A DNA stretch of 64,000 nt from SZUA-368 sp028533045 (GCA_050031985.1 JBNAIG010000019.1:124001-188000); one strand, 5' to 3'. Numbered from the stretch's first letter, positions 42,180-51,671 are shown. Notes: generated from the letters alone by a model not told the origin. Translations and numbers: made by a program.

Positions 42180-42779
42180 ATGAAGAAGCTGCTCTGGCTG
42201 CTTTCTCTGATCATCGGGCTGGCCTATCCCTTTCTGGTGTTTTTTATCATGAGGAAGTATGGCGCCGATGCCCGTATGCTTGTCCTGTTCCTTCTCCTTG
42301 TGGGAGCGGTCTACTTTCTCTCTCATAGTGGAGACAGGAAATCGGGAGGCATGAAGGCGGTACAGTTTTGGGGTACCCTTCTTGTTTTGAGCAGTCTGGC
42401 CCTTCTTACCTTTCTTACAAAGAACGCCGGTTTTGTAAAAATCTATCCGATTTCCATTAACCTCATGTTTCTTGTAAGTTTTGGCTCCACCCTGTTTTTT
42501 GGGCCAAACATGATTTTCCGATTTGCCCGTCTACAGGATAGGGCGATCGACAAGAACCCCCATTTAGAGAAGATCATAAGCTATTGCAGGCGGGTTACCC
42601 AGGTATGGTGCCTCTTCTTTATTGTGAACGGCTTGATATCCGGCGCGACCGCTCTATGGGGAAGTGATATGCAGTGGACCCTGTACAATGGGTTTATCTC
42701 TTACGTTCTCATGGGACTGCTTTTTGCGGTGGAATTTATTATAAGAAAACTACAGGAAAGAAAATGGGAACGATCCTAG
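42180..42779 (+). CDS. Integral membrane protein of aryl polyene cluster (COG4648-like)
   Basis: 199 residues with about five to six hydrophobic helices (LLWLLSLIIGLAYPFLVFFI, VLFLLLVGAVYFLS, FWGTLLVLSSLALLTF, INLMFLVSFGSTLFF, LFFIVNGLISGATALW, FISYVLMGLLFAVEFII). A protein of this size and topology occupies the same place, after the ACPs and before the ligase, in proteobacterial aryl polyene clusters. Its function is unknown. It overlaps the ligase gene by 16 nt. Confidence 0.75.
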   Translation: MKKLLWLLSLIIGLAYPFLVFFIMRKYGADARMLVLFLLLVGAVYFLSHSGDRKSGGMKAVQFWGTLLVLSSLALLTFLTKNAGFVKIYPISINLMFLVSFGSTLFFGPNMIFRFARLQDRAIDKNPHLEKIISYCRRVTQVWCLFFIVNGLISGATALWGSDMQWTLYNGFISYVLMGLLFAVEFIIRKLQERKWERS

Positions 42780-44437
42780 ACTTTGACAAGCTTGAAACTC
42801 TTTGGCATGAAGCCTCCCATCCTGTTGTGTCCGGAGAAAACCCTCTTTTTTGGGCTGACTTTAGCCTGAAGGTCCGGAAAATCTCCGGGGCTCTTAAAAA
42901 GCGGGAAGAGAAGGAGTGGCTCCTCTTTACGGAGAACTCCGAAGGATTTCTCATTGGTCTTTATGCTCTTTTGGCCGCCTCTAAAGAGGTTCATATCCCC
43001 GGTATTATACCGGAGAATTCCCCTCTCCCCCTTCTTACTGACTTAAGTGATCGAGGCCTTTCCCTCTCCGATTTGGAGCGTGAAGGTTCGGAGGATGAAG
43101 TCAGTCTTGACCATTCAGCTTCCAAGATTGTTTTTTATACATCCGGTTCTACGGGAACTCCCAAAAGAGTCTACAAAAGCCTAAGGCAGATTGTTAACGA
43201 ACTCATTGTCCTTAAGGGAAACTGGGGCGAGGAGATGGCCCGTTCTACCGTTTATGCCACGGTGAGTCATCAGCATTTCTACGGCATGCTTTTTGCCGTT
43301 TCCCTGCCCCTTGTGTCCGGAGCCACCCAGGCGGGAGTTAAAGTACAGTATCCCGAGAGTCTGGCCGCGTTGCCTGCGGGGAAGAAGACACTCATTAGCA
43401 GTCCCGCCTTTTTGAAGCGCCTCGACGACCTGACCAATGCCGATTTTGACGACTCCTTTAATTTTTTCTCCTCCGGCGGCTTTCTTCCTCCTTCGGCGGC
43501 GGAAAAAGCCCGGGCCCTTTTTGGCCGTGATGTAACGGAAATTTACGGCAGTACCGAAACCGGGGGAATTGCCTCTCGCCTCTCGCCTGGTGAGAAAGAG
43601 TGGGCGCCCCTGGATACGGTCAGCCTTGATCTTACCGAGACCCTCTGCCGCATTCGTTCTTCCTATCTGGAAAGTGAAGATTGGGAAAACTTGGGGGATT
43701 TGCTTGAATGGGGTGAGGAGGGGCGTTTTGTCCTTAAAGGTCGTGCCGACTCCATTGTGAAGGTGGAGGAGAAGCGGATTTCCCTTCATGAGATGGAGAA
43801 AGCCCTGTTGGAGCATCCCTGGGTGGATGACTGTTCGGTCCTGTATTTTCAGGGAAAACGGCAGTTCCTTGGGGCGGCTGTGGCTCTAAGTGATAAGTCC
43901 CGGGGTGAATGGGAGGGCTTGAAAAAGCTGGAGATTAACCGGGAGTTACGCCGCTTTCTTTCTCCCCGATTTCATTCGACCCTGCTTCCTAAAAAATGGC
44001 GTTACCCGGAGAAACTACCCCGTAACTCCATGGCAAAGCTTCAGAAGGAGAAGGTTTTGGCCCTATTTGATGATAAGAACGATTTTTGTGATGAGCCGGA
44101 AGTCCTTTCCCGTGAGCGGGAGGGAAACTCTTGGACCTACCGGCTGTGCTTTCCCCAAAATTACCGCTACTTTGAAGGGCACTTCCCGGAGCTCAAAATT
44201 CTTCCCGCCCTGGCCCAGATTAACTGGATTCTCCTTGAGCTGGAGAGGGAAATCGGGAAGGAGGCTGTTATGGTATCCATGCCTCGTATTAAATTTAAGA
44301 ATCCCGTTTTTCCAGAGAGGGAGATGGTGGTTCAGTTTAGCTATAAGGAAGACAGGGGAACCCTCTCTTTCTCCTATACCGACGGAGAGAGTGGTATTGC
44401 CTGCTCCTCGGGAAAAATTAATTTGGGAGGGGAGTAG
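42764..44437 (+). CDS. Acyl-AMP ligase fused to ApeI-like hotdog dehydratase
   Basis: 557 residues from ATG 42764, which lies in the end of the membrane-protein gene. Residues about 1-440 are an ANL adenylating enzyme: phosphate loop VFYTSGSTGTPKRV, YGSTETGG, NLGDLLEWGEEGRF, hinge KGRADSIVKVEEKRISL, and catalytic Lys in PRNSMAKLQKEKV. Residues about 450-557 are a hotdog domain of the ApeI/FabZ type (NYRYFEGHFPELKILPALAQ, IKFKNPVFPEREM). The ligase should activate a cinnamic or coumaric-type starter for loading on ACP, and the dehydratase acts during polyene elongation. In several other clusters these are two genes, so this is a fusion. Confidence 0.88.
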   Translation: MGTILDFDKLETLWHEASHPVVSGENPLFWADFSLKVRKISGALKKREEKEWLLFTENSEGFLIGLYALLAASKEVHIPGIIPENSPLPLLTDLSDRGLSLSDLEREGSEDEVSLDHSASKIVFYTSGSTGTPKRVYKSLRQIVNELIVLKGNWGEEMARSTVYATVSHQHFYGMLFAVSLPLVSGATQAGVKVQYPESLAALPAGKKTLISSPAFLKRLDDLTNADFDDSFNFFSSGGFLPPSAAEKARALFGRDVTEIYGSTETGGIASRLSPGEKEWAPLDTVSLDLTETLCRIRSSYLESEDWENLGDLLEWGEEGRFVLKGRADSIVKVEEKRISLHEMEKALLEHPWVDDCSVLYFQGKRQFLGAAVALSDKSRGEWEGLKKLEINRELRRFLSPRFHSTLLPKKWRYPEKLPRNSMAKLQKEKVLALFDDKNDFCDEPEVLSREREGNSWTYRLCFPQNYRYFEGHFPELKILPALAQINWILLELEREIGKEAVMVSMPRIKFKNPVFPEREMVVQFSYKEDRGTLSFSYTDGESGIACSSGKINLGGE

Positions 44438-45196
44438 ATGACCCCGAATAAGAATGAATTCAACCCCTGCGCCCTTGTTCCCGTGTATAATCACGGTTCT
44501 ACTGTAAGGGATGTTGTTCTCTCTTTAGACAAGTACGATTTGCCCGTTATTCTTGTGGATGACGGCAGTGATGAAGACACGGCGCAGGCTCTTAGAGAGG
44601 TGGATGGGGAATTCTCTACCTGCCACCTTTTTACCCATGAGGTAAACCAGGGTAAGGGCGGGGCTGTCATAACCGGTCTGGTGGAAGCGGAAAAGTTGGG
44701 TTATACCCATGCCCTTCAGGTCGATGCGGACGGCCAGCACGATGTAAGTGCTGTGGAGATTTTTCTTAAAGAGTCCCAAGCCCATAGGGAAGCTCTTGTT
44801 GCGGGTTATCCCGTTTATGACGAATCGGTTCCTACCGCCCGGAAATTGGGGCGTAAACTCACCACGGGGATGGTCTATATAGAGACTCTTTCCCGGGATA
44901 TTGTGGACGCCATGTGCGGCTTTCGTATGTATCCCGTTGAGAGCTGCTGCCGCCTGATTGAGGCGACTCGAGTGGGTAAACGGATGGACTTTGACACCCA
45001 GTTTCTTGTGAAGCTTCATTGGCGGGGGGTAAAAATGATCTTCCATCCCGTTAGAGTTATCTATCCGGAGGGGGGGATTTCCCACTTTCGCATGTTCCGC
45101 GACAATGTGATGATTAGCAAGATGCACACTTTTCTGGTTATCGGGATGATTTTTCGCTCTCCCCGGCTCATTGCCAGAAAGTTTAAGAGGTCCTAA
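44438..45196 (+). CDS. Family 2 glycosyltransferase of aryl polyene cluster
   Basis: 252 residues. GT-A fold: ALVPVYNHGSTVRDVV, ILVDDGSDEDT, NQGKGGAVITGL, and the DxD motif in QVDADGQHD. A C-terminal hydrophobic segment is present. It resembles dolichol-phosphate-mannose-synthase-like enzymes. It starts at the base after the ligase stop and overlaps the next acyltransferase by one base (TAATG). In some proteobacterial clusters a glycosyltransferase and an acyltransferase form one polypeptide; here they are separate. Confidence 0.88.
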   Translation: MTPNKNEFNPCALVPVYNHGSTVRDVVLSLDKYDLPVILVDDGSDEDTAQALREVDGEFSTCHLFTHEVNQGKGGAVITGLVEAEKLGYTHALQVDADGQHDVSAVEIFLKESQAHREALVAGYPVYDESVPTARKLGRKLTTGMVYIETLSRDIVDAMCGFRMYPVESCCRLIEATRVGKRMDFDTQFLVKLHWRGVKMIFHPVRVIYPEGGISHFRMFRDNVMISKMHTFLVIGMIFRSPRLIARKFKRS

Positions 45197-46173
45197 TGGC
45201 GCACTGGTCGGAAGAGAAAGAAAAGGCCCGCTCCCTGTGGCCTATGAAAATCCTGTTTTACTCCTACAAATACTTTGGAAAGGCCTTCTTTCGTCTTCTC
45301 CTTCATCCGGTGGTGCTCTTTTTCTTTATTTTTGCCCCTCCCACCCGGAAAATCAGCCGGGCCTATCTGGAGAGAGTTCACAAAAAAAACGGAGAAGAGG
45401 GCAAAGTCCGTCTTTCCGAGATTTACTGGCATATTTTTAGTTTTTCCTACGCCCTTTTGGAGAAACAGTCCGCCTGGGCCGGAGATATGAGCGCCCGGGA
45501 ACTCCTTGAGGTCACTCCCGATATCGATGTACTGAAGGATCAGCTCCGAGAGAAGAAGGGGGCTGTTATCATCGGTTCGCACCTGGGGAATATCGAGATG
45601 CTTCGGGCTTTCGCCAGCCTGGAAGAGGGGAGTCACATTCCCGAATTCGGTATTCATTCTGTGGTGGATTTCGCAGGAACCGCCCAGTTTAACCGGCTTT
45701 TGAAAGAGATAAATCCCCAGTCCATGGTTCAGTTGGTAAATGCCAGCGATATAGGGGCCGATACGATCATTCGCCTCCAGGAAGGAATTGAACGGGGTGA
45801 CCTGGTTATCATTGCCGGGGATAGAACGGCGAAAAATAACCGGGGAAAGAGTACCCGGGTGGATTTTCTGGGGGAGAAGGCCTCCTTTCCCACGGGGGCT
45901 TTTATTCTGGCCAGTCTGTTGGAAGGGCCGGTCTACTACATGTTCGCTCTGCGGACTAATGACAGGGATTTGAAAAGTCCCTATGAGTTTCACGTATACA
46001 AATCGGCTCACGAACTGGGGAAATCCCGTCGGGAGCGGAAACAAAATATAGAAAAGGTAACGAAAGAGTATGTTTCGCACCTGGAATCGCTCTGTTTAAA
46101 ACATCCCTATCAGTGGTACAACTTTTTTAACTTTTGGGAAGCAGTCGATTCGGAGAAGGGAGAGGATAAGTAA
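45196..46173 (+). CDS. LpxL/HtrB-type lipid acyltransferase of aryl polyene cluster
   Basis: 325 residues. An N-terminal membrane-anchor helix (about 28-50) is followed by the lysophospholipid-acyltransferase-like fold with GSHLGNIEMLRAFAS (HxxxxE active-site pattern) and IIAGDRTAKNNRGKSTRVDFLG. The family adds secondary acyl chains to lipid A in other bacteria. In this cluster it probably acylates the glycosylated aryl polyene. The ends overlap both neighbours by one base (TAATG on each side). Confidence 0.88.
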   Translation: MAHWSEEKEKARSLWPMKILFYSYKYFGKAFFRLLLHPVVLFFFIFAPPTRKISRAYLERVHKKNGEEGKVRLSEIYWHIFSFSYALLEKQSAWAGDMSARELLEVTPDIDVLKDQLREKKGAVIIGSHLGNIEMLRAFASLEEGSHIPEFGIHSVVDFAGTAQFNRLLKEINPQSMVQLVNASDIGADTIIRLQEGIERGDLVIIAGDRTAKNNRGKSTRVDFLGEKASFPTGAFILASLLEGPVYYMFALRTNDRDLKSPYEFHVYKSAHELGKSRRERKQNIEKVTKEYVSHLESLCLKHPYQWYNFFNFWEAVDSEKGEDK

Positions 46174-47711
46174 TGAAAGACATAGTATTTGACGGTAGCA
46201 GAAGAACCATAGAAGATATTTGCCATATTGCCGAAGGGCAGGCCCGGGTTTCTCTGGAGGGTGGAGACGCCTATAAGGAGAAGATCGAGAAGGGAGCCGA
46301 ATTCCTGGATCACGTCCTGGAAGAGAAGGGCGAAGTTTACGGGGTAACCACCGGTTACGGCGACTCCTGTACCAAGAAGGTGCCCAAGGAGAACTACTAT
46401 CTCCTGCCCCTCCATTTGACCCGCTTTCACGGCTGCGGTATGGGCGATCTCTTTGACGATCCTACCACCCGCGCCATTCTGGCCACCCGTCTCCAGTCCC
46501 TGAGTCTGGGTTTTTCCGGTGTCAGCTACAAGCTTCTCTCCGGTCTCACCGGTTTGATCCAGAATGATATCCTTCCCCGTATCCCCCAGGAGGGTTCGGT
46601 AGGAGCCAGCGGCGATTTAACCCCCCTCTCCTACGTGGGCGCCGCTCTTGTGGGCGAACGGGATGTTCTTTACAAGGGGGACGTACGACCGGCGGCGGAA
46701 GTTCTTGCCGAGTGCGGCATGGAGAAGCATCGCTTCCGCCCCAAGGAAGGCCTTGCCATCATGAACGGAACCGCCGCCATGACCGCCGTGGCCTGTCTGG
46801 CCTATAAACGGGCCGAATATCTGGCGGAGATGGCTACCAAGCTGACCTCTCTGGCCAGTTTGGCCCTGAAGGGGAACTCCTACCACTTTGACGACAAGCT
46901 TTTTGCGGTCAAACCCCATGAGGGACAGGCCATGACGGCCAAACGAATCTATACCGATTTAAGCGGCCACTCCGAAACGGACATCATGCCCGAGAAGCTT
47001 CAGGACCCCTACTCCATCCGCTGCGCTCCCCATGTAATCGGGGTGTTCTACGATGCGGCCCCCATGCTTCGTCAGCTTATCGAGAATGAACTGAACAGCG
47101 CCAACGACAATCCCATTATCGATCCGGACAGCCGCTCCATCCTCCACGGAGGCCACTTCTACGGCGGTCACATCGCCTTTGCCATGGACTCCCTCAAGAA
47201 CATCATTGCCAACCTGGCGGACTTGATGGACAGGCAGCTCGCCGTATTGGTGGACGAGAAGTTCAACCGCGGCCTGGCTCCCAACCTTTCCGGCAGTACC
47301 GGGGACTACTCCTACAACCATGGCTTCAAGGCCGTTCAGATCGGGGCCAGCGCCTGGACCGCCGAGGCTCTCAAGCACACCATGCCGGCCAGCGTCTTTT
47401 CCCGCTCCACCGAGTGCCACAATCAGGACAAGGTAAGCATGGGAACCATCGCGGCTCGGGACTGTATTCGCGTGCTCGAACTGAGCGAGCAGGTGGCCAG
47501 CGCCTGTCTTCTAGCCTTCGTTCAGGCCATTGACCTGCGGGTTAAGTCAGGAGAAATCGAGGCTGATCGATTGAAGCCCCTGCAGAATCTTTTGGATCAG
47601 GTTCACGGGGATTTTGAATTCCTCGAAGAGGACAGACCCTTAGAGAAGGATCTGAGAGACACGATGGCCAAGATCCGCAGCCGTTACTGGAGACTGGACT
47701 ACCATGGCTAA
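46173..47711 (+). CDS. Aromatic amino acid ammonia-lyase (HAL/TAL/PAL family)
   Basis: 512 residues. MIO-prosthetic-group triad A145-S146-G147 in GSVGASGDLTPL; catalytic Tyr56 in YGVTTGYG; MNGTAAMTA; the NDNPIID segment; and FNRGLAPNLSG. It converts Tyr, Phe or His to the matching propenoic acid. In a pigment cluster the expected product is coumarate, the starter for the ligase. The two residues that set substrate choice align, by my hand alignment, to F85-H86, unlike TAL (His-Leu), PAL (Phe-Leu) or HAL (Ser-His), so the substrate is open. The gene looks GC-richer and more C-ending in codons than neighbours, judged by eye. Flexirubin clusters have such a gene; many proteobacterial ones do not. 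Confidence 0.92.
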   Translation: MKDIVFDGSRRTIEDICHIAEGQARVSLEGGDAYKEKIEKGAEFLDHVLEEKGEVYGVTTGYGDSCTKKVPKENYYLLPLHLTRFHGCGMGDLFDDPTTRAILATRLQSLSLGFSGVSYKLLSGLTGLIQNDILPRIPQEGSVGASGDLTPLSYVGAALVGERDVLYKGDVRPAAEVLAECGMEKHRFRPKEGLAIMNGTAAMTAVACLAYKRAEYLAEMATKLTSLASLALKGNSYHFDDKLFAVKPHEGQAMTAKRIYTDLSGHSETDIMPEKLQDPYSIRCAPHVIGVFYDAAPMLRQLIENELNSANDNPIIDPDSRSILHGGHFYGGHIAFAMDSLKNIIANLADLMDRQLAVLVDEKFNRGLAPNLSGSTGDYSYNHGFKAVQIGASAWTAEALKHTMPASVFSRSTECHNQDKVSMGTIAARDCIRVLELSEQVASACLLAFVQAIDLRVKSGEIEADRLKPLQNLLDQVHGDFEFLEEDRPLEKDLRDTMAKIRSRYWRLDYHG

Positions 47712-48126
47712 GAAAATCTCCGTAGAGATTCCCCTTAAAGCGGAATTTTACGATGTGGACTCCATGAACATCGTTTGGCACGGGAACTACATCAAATACT
47801 ATGAGCAGGCCCGTTGCGCCCTCCTGGACAAAATCGGTTACAACTACATCGATATGAGAGAGAGCGGCTTCGCCTGGCCGGTGGTTACGGTAGATTCTAA
47901 GTATATCCGCCCCCTCATGTTCAATCAGACTTTCCGCATTAAAGCCACCCTGGAGGAGTACGAGAACCGCATCCGCATCTCCTATCTCATCCGCGACGAG
48001 GAGGGACGGAAGCTCAACAAGGGGAGCAGCACCCAAATGGCCGTGGATATGGCCACGGGAAACAGCCTTTTTGTGTCGCCCCCCGTCTTTTTGGAGAAGG
48101 TGGAAGCCTTGCTAAAGGAGGACTGA
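47704..48126 (+). CDS. Hotdog-fold thioesterase (4HBT type)
   Basis: 140 residues. The 4-hydroxybenzoyl-CoA thioesterase pattern is present: FYDVDSMNIVWHGNYIKYYEQAR, with the catalytic Asp in DVDSMNIVWHGNY. It probably releases or edits ACP- or CoA-bound intermediates. It overlaps the ammonia-lyase gene by 8 nt. Confidence 0.88.
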   Translation: MAKKISVEIPLKAEFYDVDSMNIVWHGNYIKYYEQARCALLDKIGYNYIDMRESGFAWPVVTVDSKYIRPLMFNQTFRIKATLEEYENRIRISYLIRDEEGRKLNKGSSTQMAVDMATGNSLFVSPPVFLEKVEALLKED

Positions 48127-48127
48127 T

Positions 48128-48766
48128 TTGTCCAGACTGATTTTCGCTTTGTTTATCCTGACTTTCGCCTCGCTTTTGGGGGCTCAGGATATCATGGAAT
48201 CTCCCGTCACAGAGGAGACTCGCCCCCGGGTAAACGGCATTTTCTCCGAATTGGCCTCCCATGAACTCATGCGAGCCGACTATACCCAGGCCAAGTATAT
48301 TGCCGCGCTGGACAGGGAACTGCCCGGTTCGGGGGTGTTTCTCTTCCACGGGGAGAGGGGAATGGCCTGGATGGTGGAAAAACCCTTTCCCATGGAGCTG
48401 GTTATTAACGACAGGGAGCTTATCCAGCGCTCCCGGAGCGGGCAGAGCCAGACTCTCTCCTTCGAGGAAAACCCCAGTTTTCACGGCTTCTCCCAAACGG
48501 TGCAGGCCATCTTTCGGGGAGATTACGACGAAGTAGACCGGCAGTATGAGATCTTCTTTGATTCCGAAGGGGAGGGCTGGGAAATGGCCCTTGTCCCCCG
48601 GGACAGCAGCGTAAAGGCCCTTATCGCTTCCTTTGTTCTGAAAGGAGAGACGGACCTGGAGGAGTTTGTTATTAACGAGTCCACCGGTGACCGCATCACC
48701 TATCAATTTTTTAATATTAGCTATCCGGAGCAGTTCTCCGACGGGGAGAACCGTGTTCTTCCCTAA
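48128..48766 (+). CDS. LolA-like periplasmic carrier of aryl polyene cluster
   Basis: 212 residues; starts at TTG 48128 with a very strong AAGGAGG site 7 nt upstream. A signal peptide (about 1-20, ending LLGAQD) precedes an LolA-type fold (ADYTQAKYIAALDRELPGSG, VFLFHGERGMAWMVEKPFP, SFVLKGETDLEEFVINESTGD). LolA-like proteins shuttle lipidated cargo across the periplasm; in this cluster the cargo is presumed to be the aryl polyene lipid. It overlaps the exporter gene by 14 nt. Confidence 0.85.
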   Translation: MSRLIFALFILTFASLLGAQDIMESPVTEETRPRVNGIFSELASHELMRADYTQAKYIAALDRELPGSGVFLFHGERGMAWMVEKPFPMELVINDRELIQRSRSGQSQTLSFEENPSFHGFSQTVQAIFRGDYDEVDRQYEIFFDSEGEGWEMALVPRDSSVKALIASFVLKGETDLEEFVINESTGDRITYQFFNISYPEQFSDGENRVLP

Positions 48767-51089
48767 AAAAGCCCGTACAAGCCTCCTTCTCTGGGGCCTT
48801 ATTCATCTGATACCTCTTGTCCTGCTCCTCTCTTTGGGGGGGCTAAAGGTTTCCACCGATCTCTACCGTATTCTGCCCCAGACCAACAGCCGAAAAGAGC
48901 TGGGCCTGGTGGAAGAGCGACTAAGCCAGGGAATGAATCGTAATCTGACCGTTCTCATTGGGGCGGCCGACCTGGAGAGAGCCCAAGAGGAAGCTCTGGA
49001 ACTGGAGGAGTACCTACAGGGGCTCGGCGGCATCGAAGAGGTTCGTCTACGCTACGACAGCAACAGCCTGGCCGCTTTTCAGGACTATCTTCACAAGGGG
49101 CGCTACCGTTTCCTTTCTCCCGAAGTAGAGGCTGAATTAAGCCGGGGTGAGGCGGATTTCGTGGCGGAAAGGGCCTTTTTTCATTTAAGCAGCCCCTTTT
49201 CCCTGGGAGCTTTGAACTATCTGGAAGAGGACCCCTTTCTTATGGGTTTCGATCATCTGCAAAGCATGGGGACCGGCTCTCTTTTTGCCTCCAGTGCCCT
49301 TGTGCTAAAGGATTCCTTTCTCTACCGGGAGTACGAAGGAAAGCATTGGATTCTTTTAAGCGCCAAAACGGCCGAAGCAGGATCGGCGGTGAATCTGGAA
49401 AATAATCCCGTGGCAGAGCTTCTGGCCTACGGGGCGGCCCATTCGGCTGAACCGGAGGAGTTGGAACTGGTCTTTTCCGGTGTTCCCTTTCACTCCTACC
49501 TCTCCGCCCGTCAGTCCAAGCGTGAGATATCCCTATTAAGCACCCTTTCCACCGTTTTTATCGTGCTTATGATTCTGCTGGTTTTTAGATCGGCCCAACC
49601 CCTGGGGGCTACGTTCTTCTCTATTGTATTGGGAATCGGAAGCGGTCTAACCGTGGTGGCCCTTGTTTTTCATGAGATTCATATCTTTACCATTGTCTTT
49701 GGAACCAGCCTTATTGGTATTACGGTGGATTATTCCTTTCATTACTTTACCCACTGGGCAAAGAGTTCCCTGGCCGGGCCGGATGTGCGGCGCCATGTGC
49801 TTCCGGGCATTGTGGTTGGCCTGATTACCACCATCATAAGCTACGGGGCCTTCTTTTTCTGCCCCTTCCCCCTGATGCGCCAAATGGCCCTCTTCTCCAT
49901 GGCCGGACTGACCAGCTGTTTCCTCTCCGTTTCGCTGGTGTACCCCTTTTTGCCCGGAGCCGGGGAAAGAACGGGCCGCCACGCAGGCCGGGCGGCGGAA
50001 ACGGTCCTGAACCTTTTCAAGAAATCCGCCACCCTTAAAAGGCCCGTCCGTCTCGCCGCCGCCCTCATCGTTCTTAGTTTCCTCGCCGCCGGATTGTCCC
50101 GCCTGGAAATCAACAACACCCTCGCCGATTACTACCAAATGGGCCCGCAAATGGCGCGTTGGGAAGGATTGAGCCGTTCCATTATGGACCACCGTTCTTC
50201 TGGCCTCTACCTAAGCCTCTCCGGGGAAGATTTGCAGGATTGTCTTGAAGCCGCCGAGGACCTTAGGTCAGCCTTGGATAACCTGGTGGAGCAGGACGAG
50301 CTTGGTTCCTACATGGGGCTGAATCAGCTTCTCCCTTCTTTGAAAACCCAGTCGGAGGCGCAAGAACTTGTCCGGCGTACATTGGCTCCCGTTGGGGCCG
50401 AACAGTTCGCCTTCCTGGGCTACGGGGAAGAAGAGTTCCGGTGGTGGCTTGAGGCCTTTGACAAGAGCGACCCGCTCTTCCCGGACGATTTGGACGCCCT
50501 TCCCGTCGATTCCCTGCTGGGAAGTCTTGATATGGGCGTGATTGAGGGGCGTTACTACCTGAATATCCTGCTCTTTGACGTGAAAAATCCCGGCGCTCTG
50601 AAGCAATTGGCCGACGGCCGGGAGAATTGCCACTTTATGGACAAGGTGGGCGATATAAACCGTACCCTCCAAAGTTTGAGCCGCCTCTCTCTTATGATAA
50701 TCGGCCTCTCCTACGGGCTGATTTTCCTGCTCCTTCTTGTGCGATACCCTCTCAAACGGGTGCTGACCACGGTTCTTGTTCCCCTGGGAGCCAGCCTGAT
50801 TGCTTTGAGCGCCATGGTTCTCTTGGGACGTTCTGTCAATCTTTTCGTCATAGTCGGCCTTATCCTGATTCCCGGAATGGGAAGCGATTATATTATTCTT
50901 CTTCATGAACGCAAATCGGAGGACCCCATGGTTTTCCTCTCCATACTCATGAGCATGCTAACCTCTCTCTTTGCCTTTGCCCTGCTGGGAATGACCAGTT
51001 TGGCCGGAGGGTTCGGGCTAACCGTGGCCATAGGACTTTTGAGCACTTTTCTGCTCACCCTCCTTTATGTTAAGCCCGATTCGTATTAA
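48753..51089 (+). CDS. MMPL/RND-type lipid exporter of aryl polyene cluster
   Basis: 778 residues from GTG 48753 (GGGGAG upstream). Two homologous halves, each with one N-terminal helix, a periplasmic domain of about 200 residues and a bundle of about five helices, give 12 transmembrane segments in all. GTSLIGITVDYSFHYFTHW in half one and PGMGSDYIILLHE in half two carry the intramembrane charged residues (Asp and Tyr/His) of MMPL proton relays. It likely extracts the aryl polyene lipid from the inner membrane and hands it to the LolA-like carrier encoded just upstream. Confidence 0.88.
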   Translation: MFFPKKARTSLLLWGLIHLIPLVLLLSLGGLKVSTDLYRILPQTNSRKELGLVEERLSQGMNRNLTVLIGAADLERAQEEALELEEYLQGLGGIEEVRLRYDSNSLAAFQDYLHKGRYRFLSPEVEAELSRGEADFVAERAFFHLSSPFSLGALNYLEEDPFLMGFDHLQSMGTGSLFASSALVLKDSFLYREYEGKHWILLSAKTAEAGSAVNLENNPVAELLAYGAAHSAEPEELELVFSGVPFHSYLSARQSKREISLLSTLSTVFIVLMILLVFRSAQPLGATFFSIVLGIGSGLTVVALVFHEIHIFTIVFGTSLIGITVDYSFHYFTHWAKSSLAGPDVRRHVLPGIVVGLITTIISYGAFFFCPFPLMRQMALFSMAGLTSCFLSVSLVYPFLPGAGERTGRHAGRAAETVLNLFKKSATLKRPVRLAAALIVLSFLAAGLSRLEINNTLADYYQMGPQMARWEGLSRSIMDHRSSGLYLSLSGEDLQDCLEAAEDLRSALDNLVEQDELGSYMGLNQLLPSLKTQSEAQELVRRTLAPVGAEQFAFLGYGEEEFRWWLEAFDKSDPLFPDDLDALPVDSLLGSLDMGVIEGRYYLNILLFDVKNPGALKQLADGRENCHFMDKVGDINRTLQSLSRLSLMIIGLSYGLIFLLLLVRYPLKRVLTTVLVPLGASLIALSAMVLLGRSVNLFVIVGLILIPGMGSDYIILLHERKSEDPMVFLSILMSMLTSLFAFALLGMTSLAGGFGLTVAIGLLSTFLLTLLYVKPDSY

Positions 51090-51101
51090 AATAGAGGGTC
51101 C

Positions 51102-51671
51102 ATGAAACGATATATTGCTCTGTTTTTTGTCATTCTTCTCTCTTTTTCCTGTAAAACGAAGGAAACCCTCGACAGGGACCTCTCCTGGTTTATTACCGAT
51201 GAGATTCAGATAGAACTCCTTCCTCCCGCCCTCTCCGGCGAAGTCCGGTCCATTCAGCAATATGTCCAGGGTCGATACGGGAAGGAAGAGTACTCCATGA
51301 TGGCCGTAGTCATTCTGGAGGAGGAGTCGATATTCATACAGGGACTTACCCCCCTGGGCAGCTCACTATTTGAGATAAGCTACGGGGCGGATCGGGTCGA
51401 TTTTAAGGGGAACAGCCTTTTCCCCAAGGATACGGCCCTCTACGTTTTGGCCGATTATCAGCTCTGCTACTATCCGGCGGAGGTTCTTGAGAAGCATTTG
51501 TCCCCTCATGACCTACACTTTGAAGAGACCTTTGACGGAGCCGATTGGAAAAGAACGATTTCCCTTGAGGGGGAGACTCTTATTACCATTGAGCGGAAGG
51601 GTTCACAAATAATCTTTCATAATTTACTGCGTGATTATAGTTATAACATTGAGGAGGCCGATTTTTCATGA
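51102..51671 (+). CDS. DUF3261-like outer-membrane lipoprotein of aryl polyene cluster
   Basis: 189 residues. The signal peptide ends with lipobox SFSC (Cys17). The mature part is beta-rich (VQGRYGKEEYSMMAVVILEEE, IQGLTPLGSSLFEISYG, LADYQLCYYPAEVLEKHL) and resembles DUF3261 lipoproteins found at this position in aryl polyene clusters. It may act as the LolB-like acceptor at the outer membrane. It overlaps the following ketosynthase gene by 4 nt (ATGA). Confidence 0.8.
   Translation: MKRYIALFFVILLSFSCKTKETLDRDLSWFITDEIQIELLPPALSGEVRSIQQYVQGRYGKEEYSMMAVVILEEESIFIQGLTPLGSSLFEISYGADRVDFKGNSLFPKDTALYVLADYQLCYYPAEVLEKHLSPHDLHFEETFDGADWKRTISLEGETLITIERKGSQIIFHNLLRDYSYNIEEADFS

Noticed and set aside
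48666..48752. N-terminal extension of the MMPL exporter
   Set aside because: It overlaps the LolA-like gene by 100 bp and adds no recognisable sequence; GTG 48753 has a GGGGAG site.
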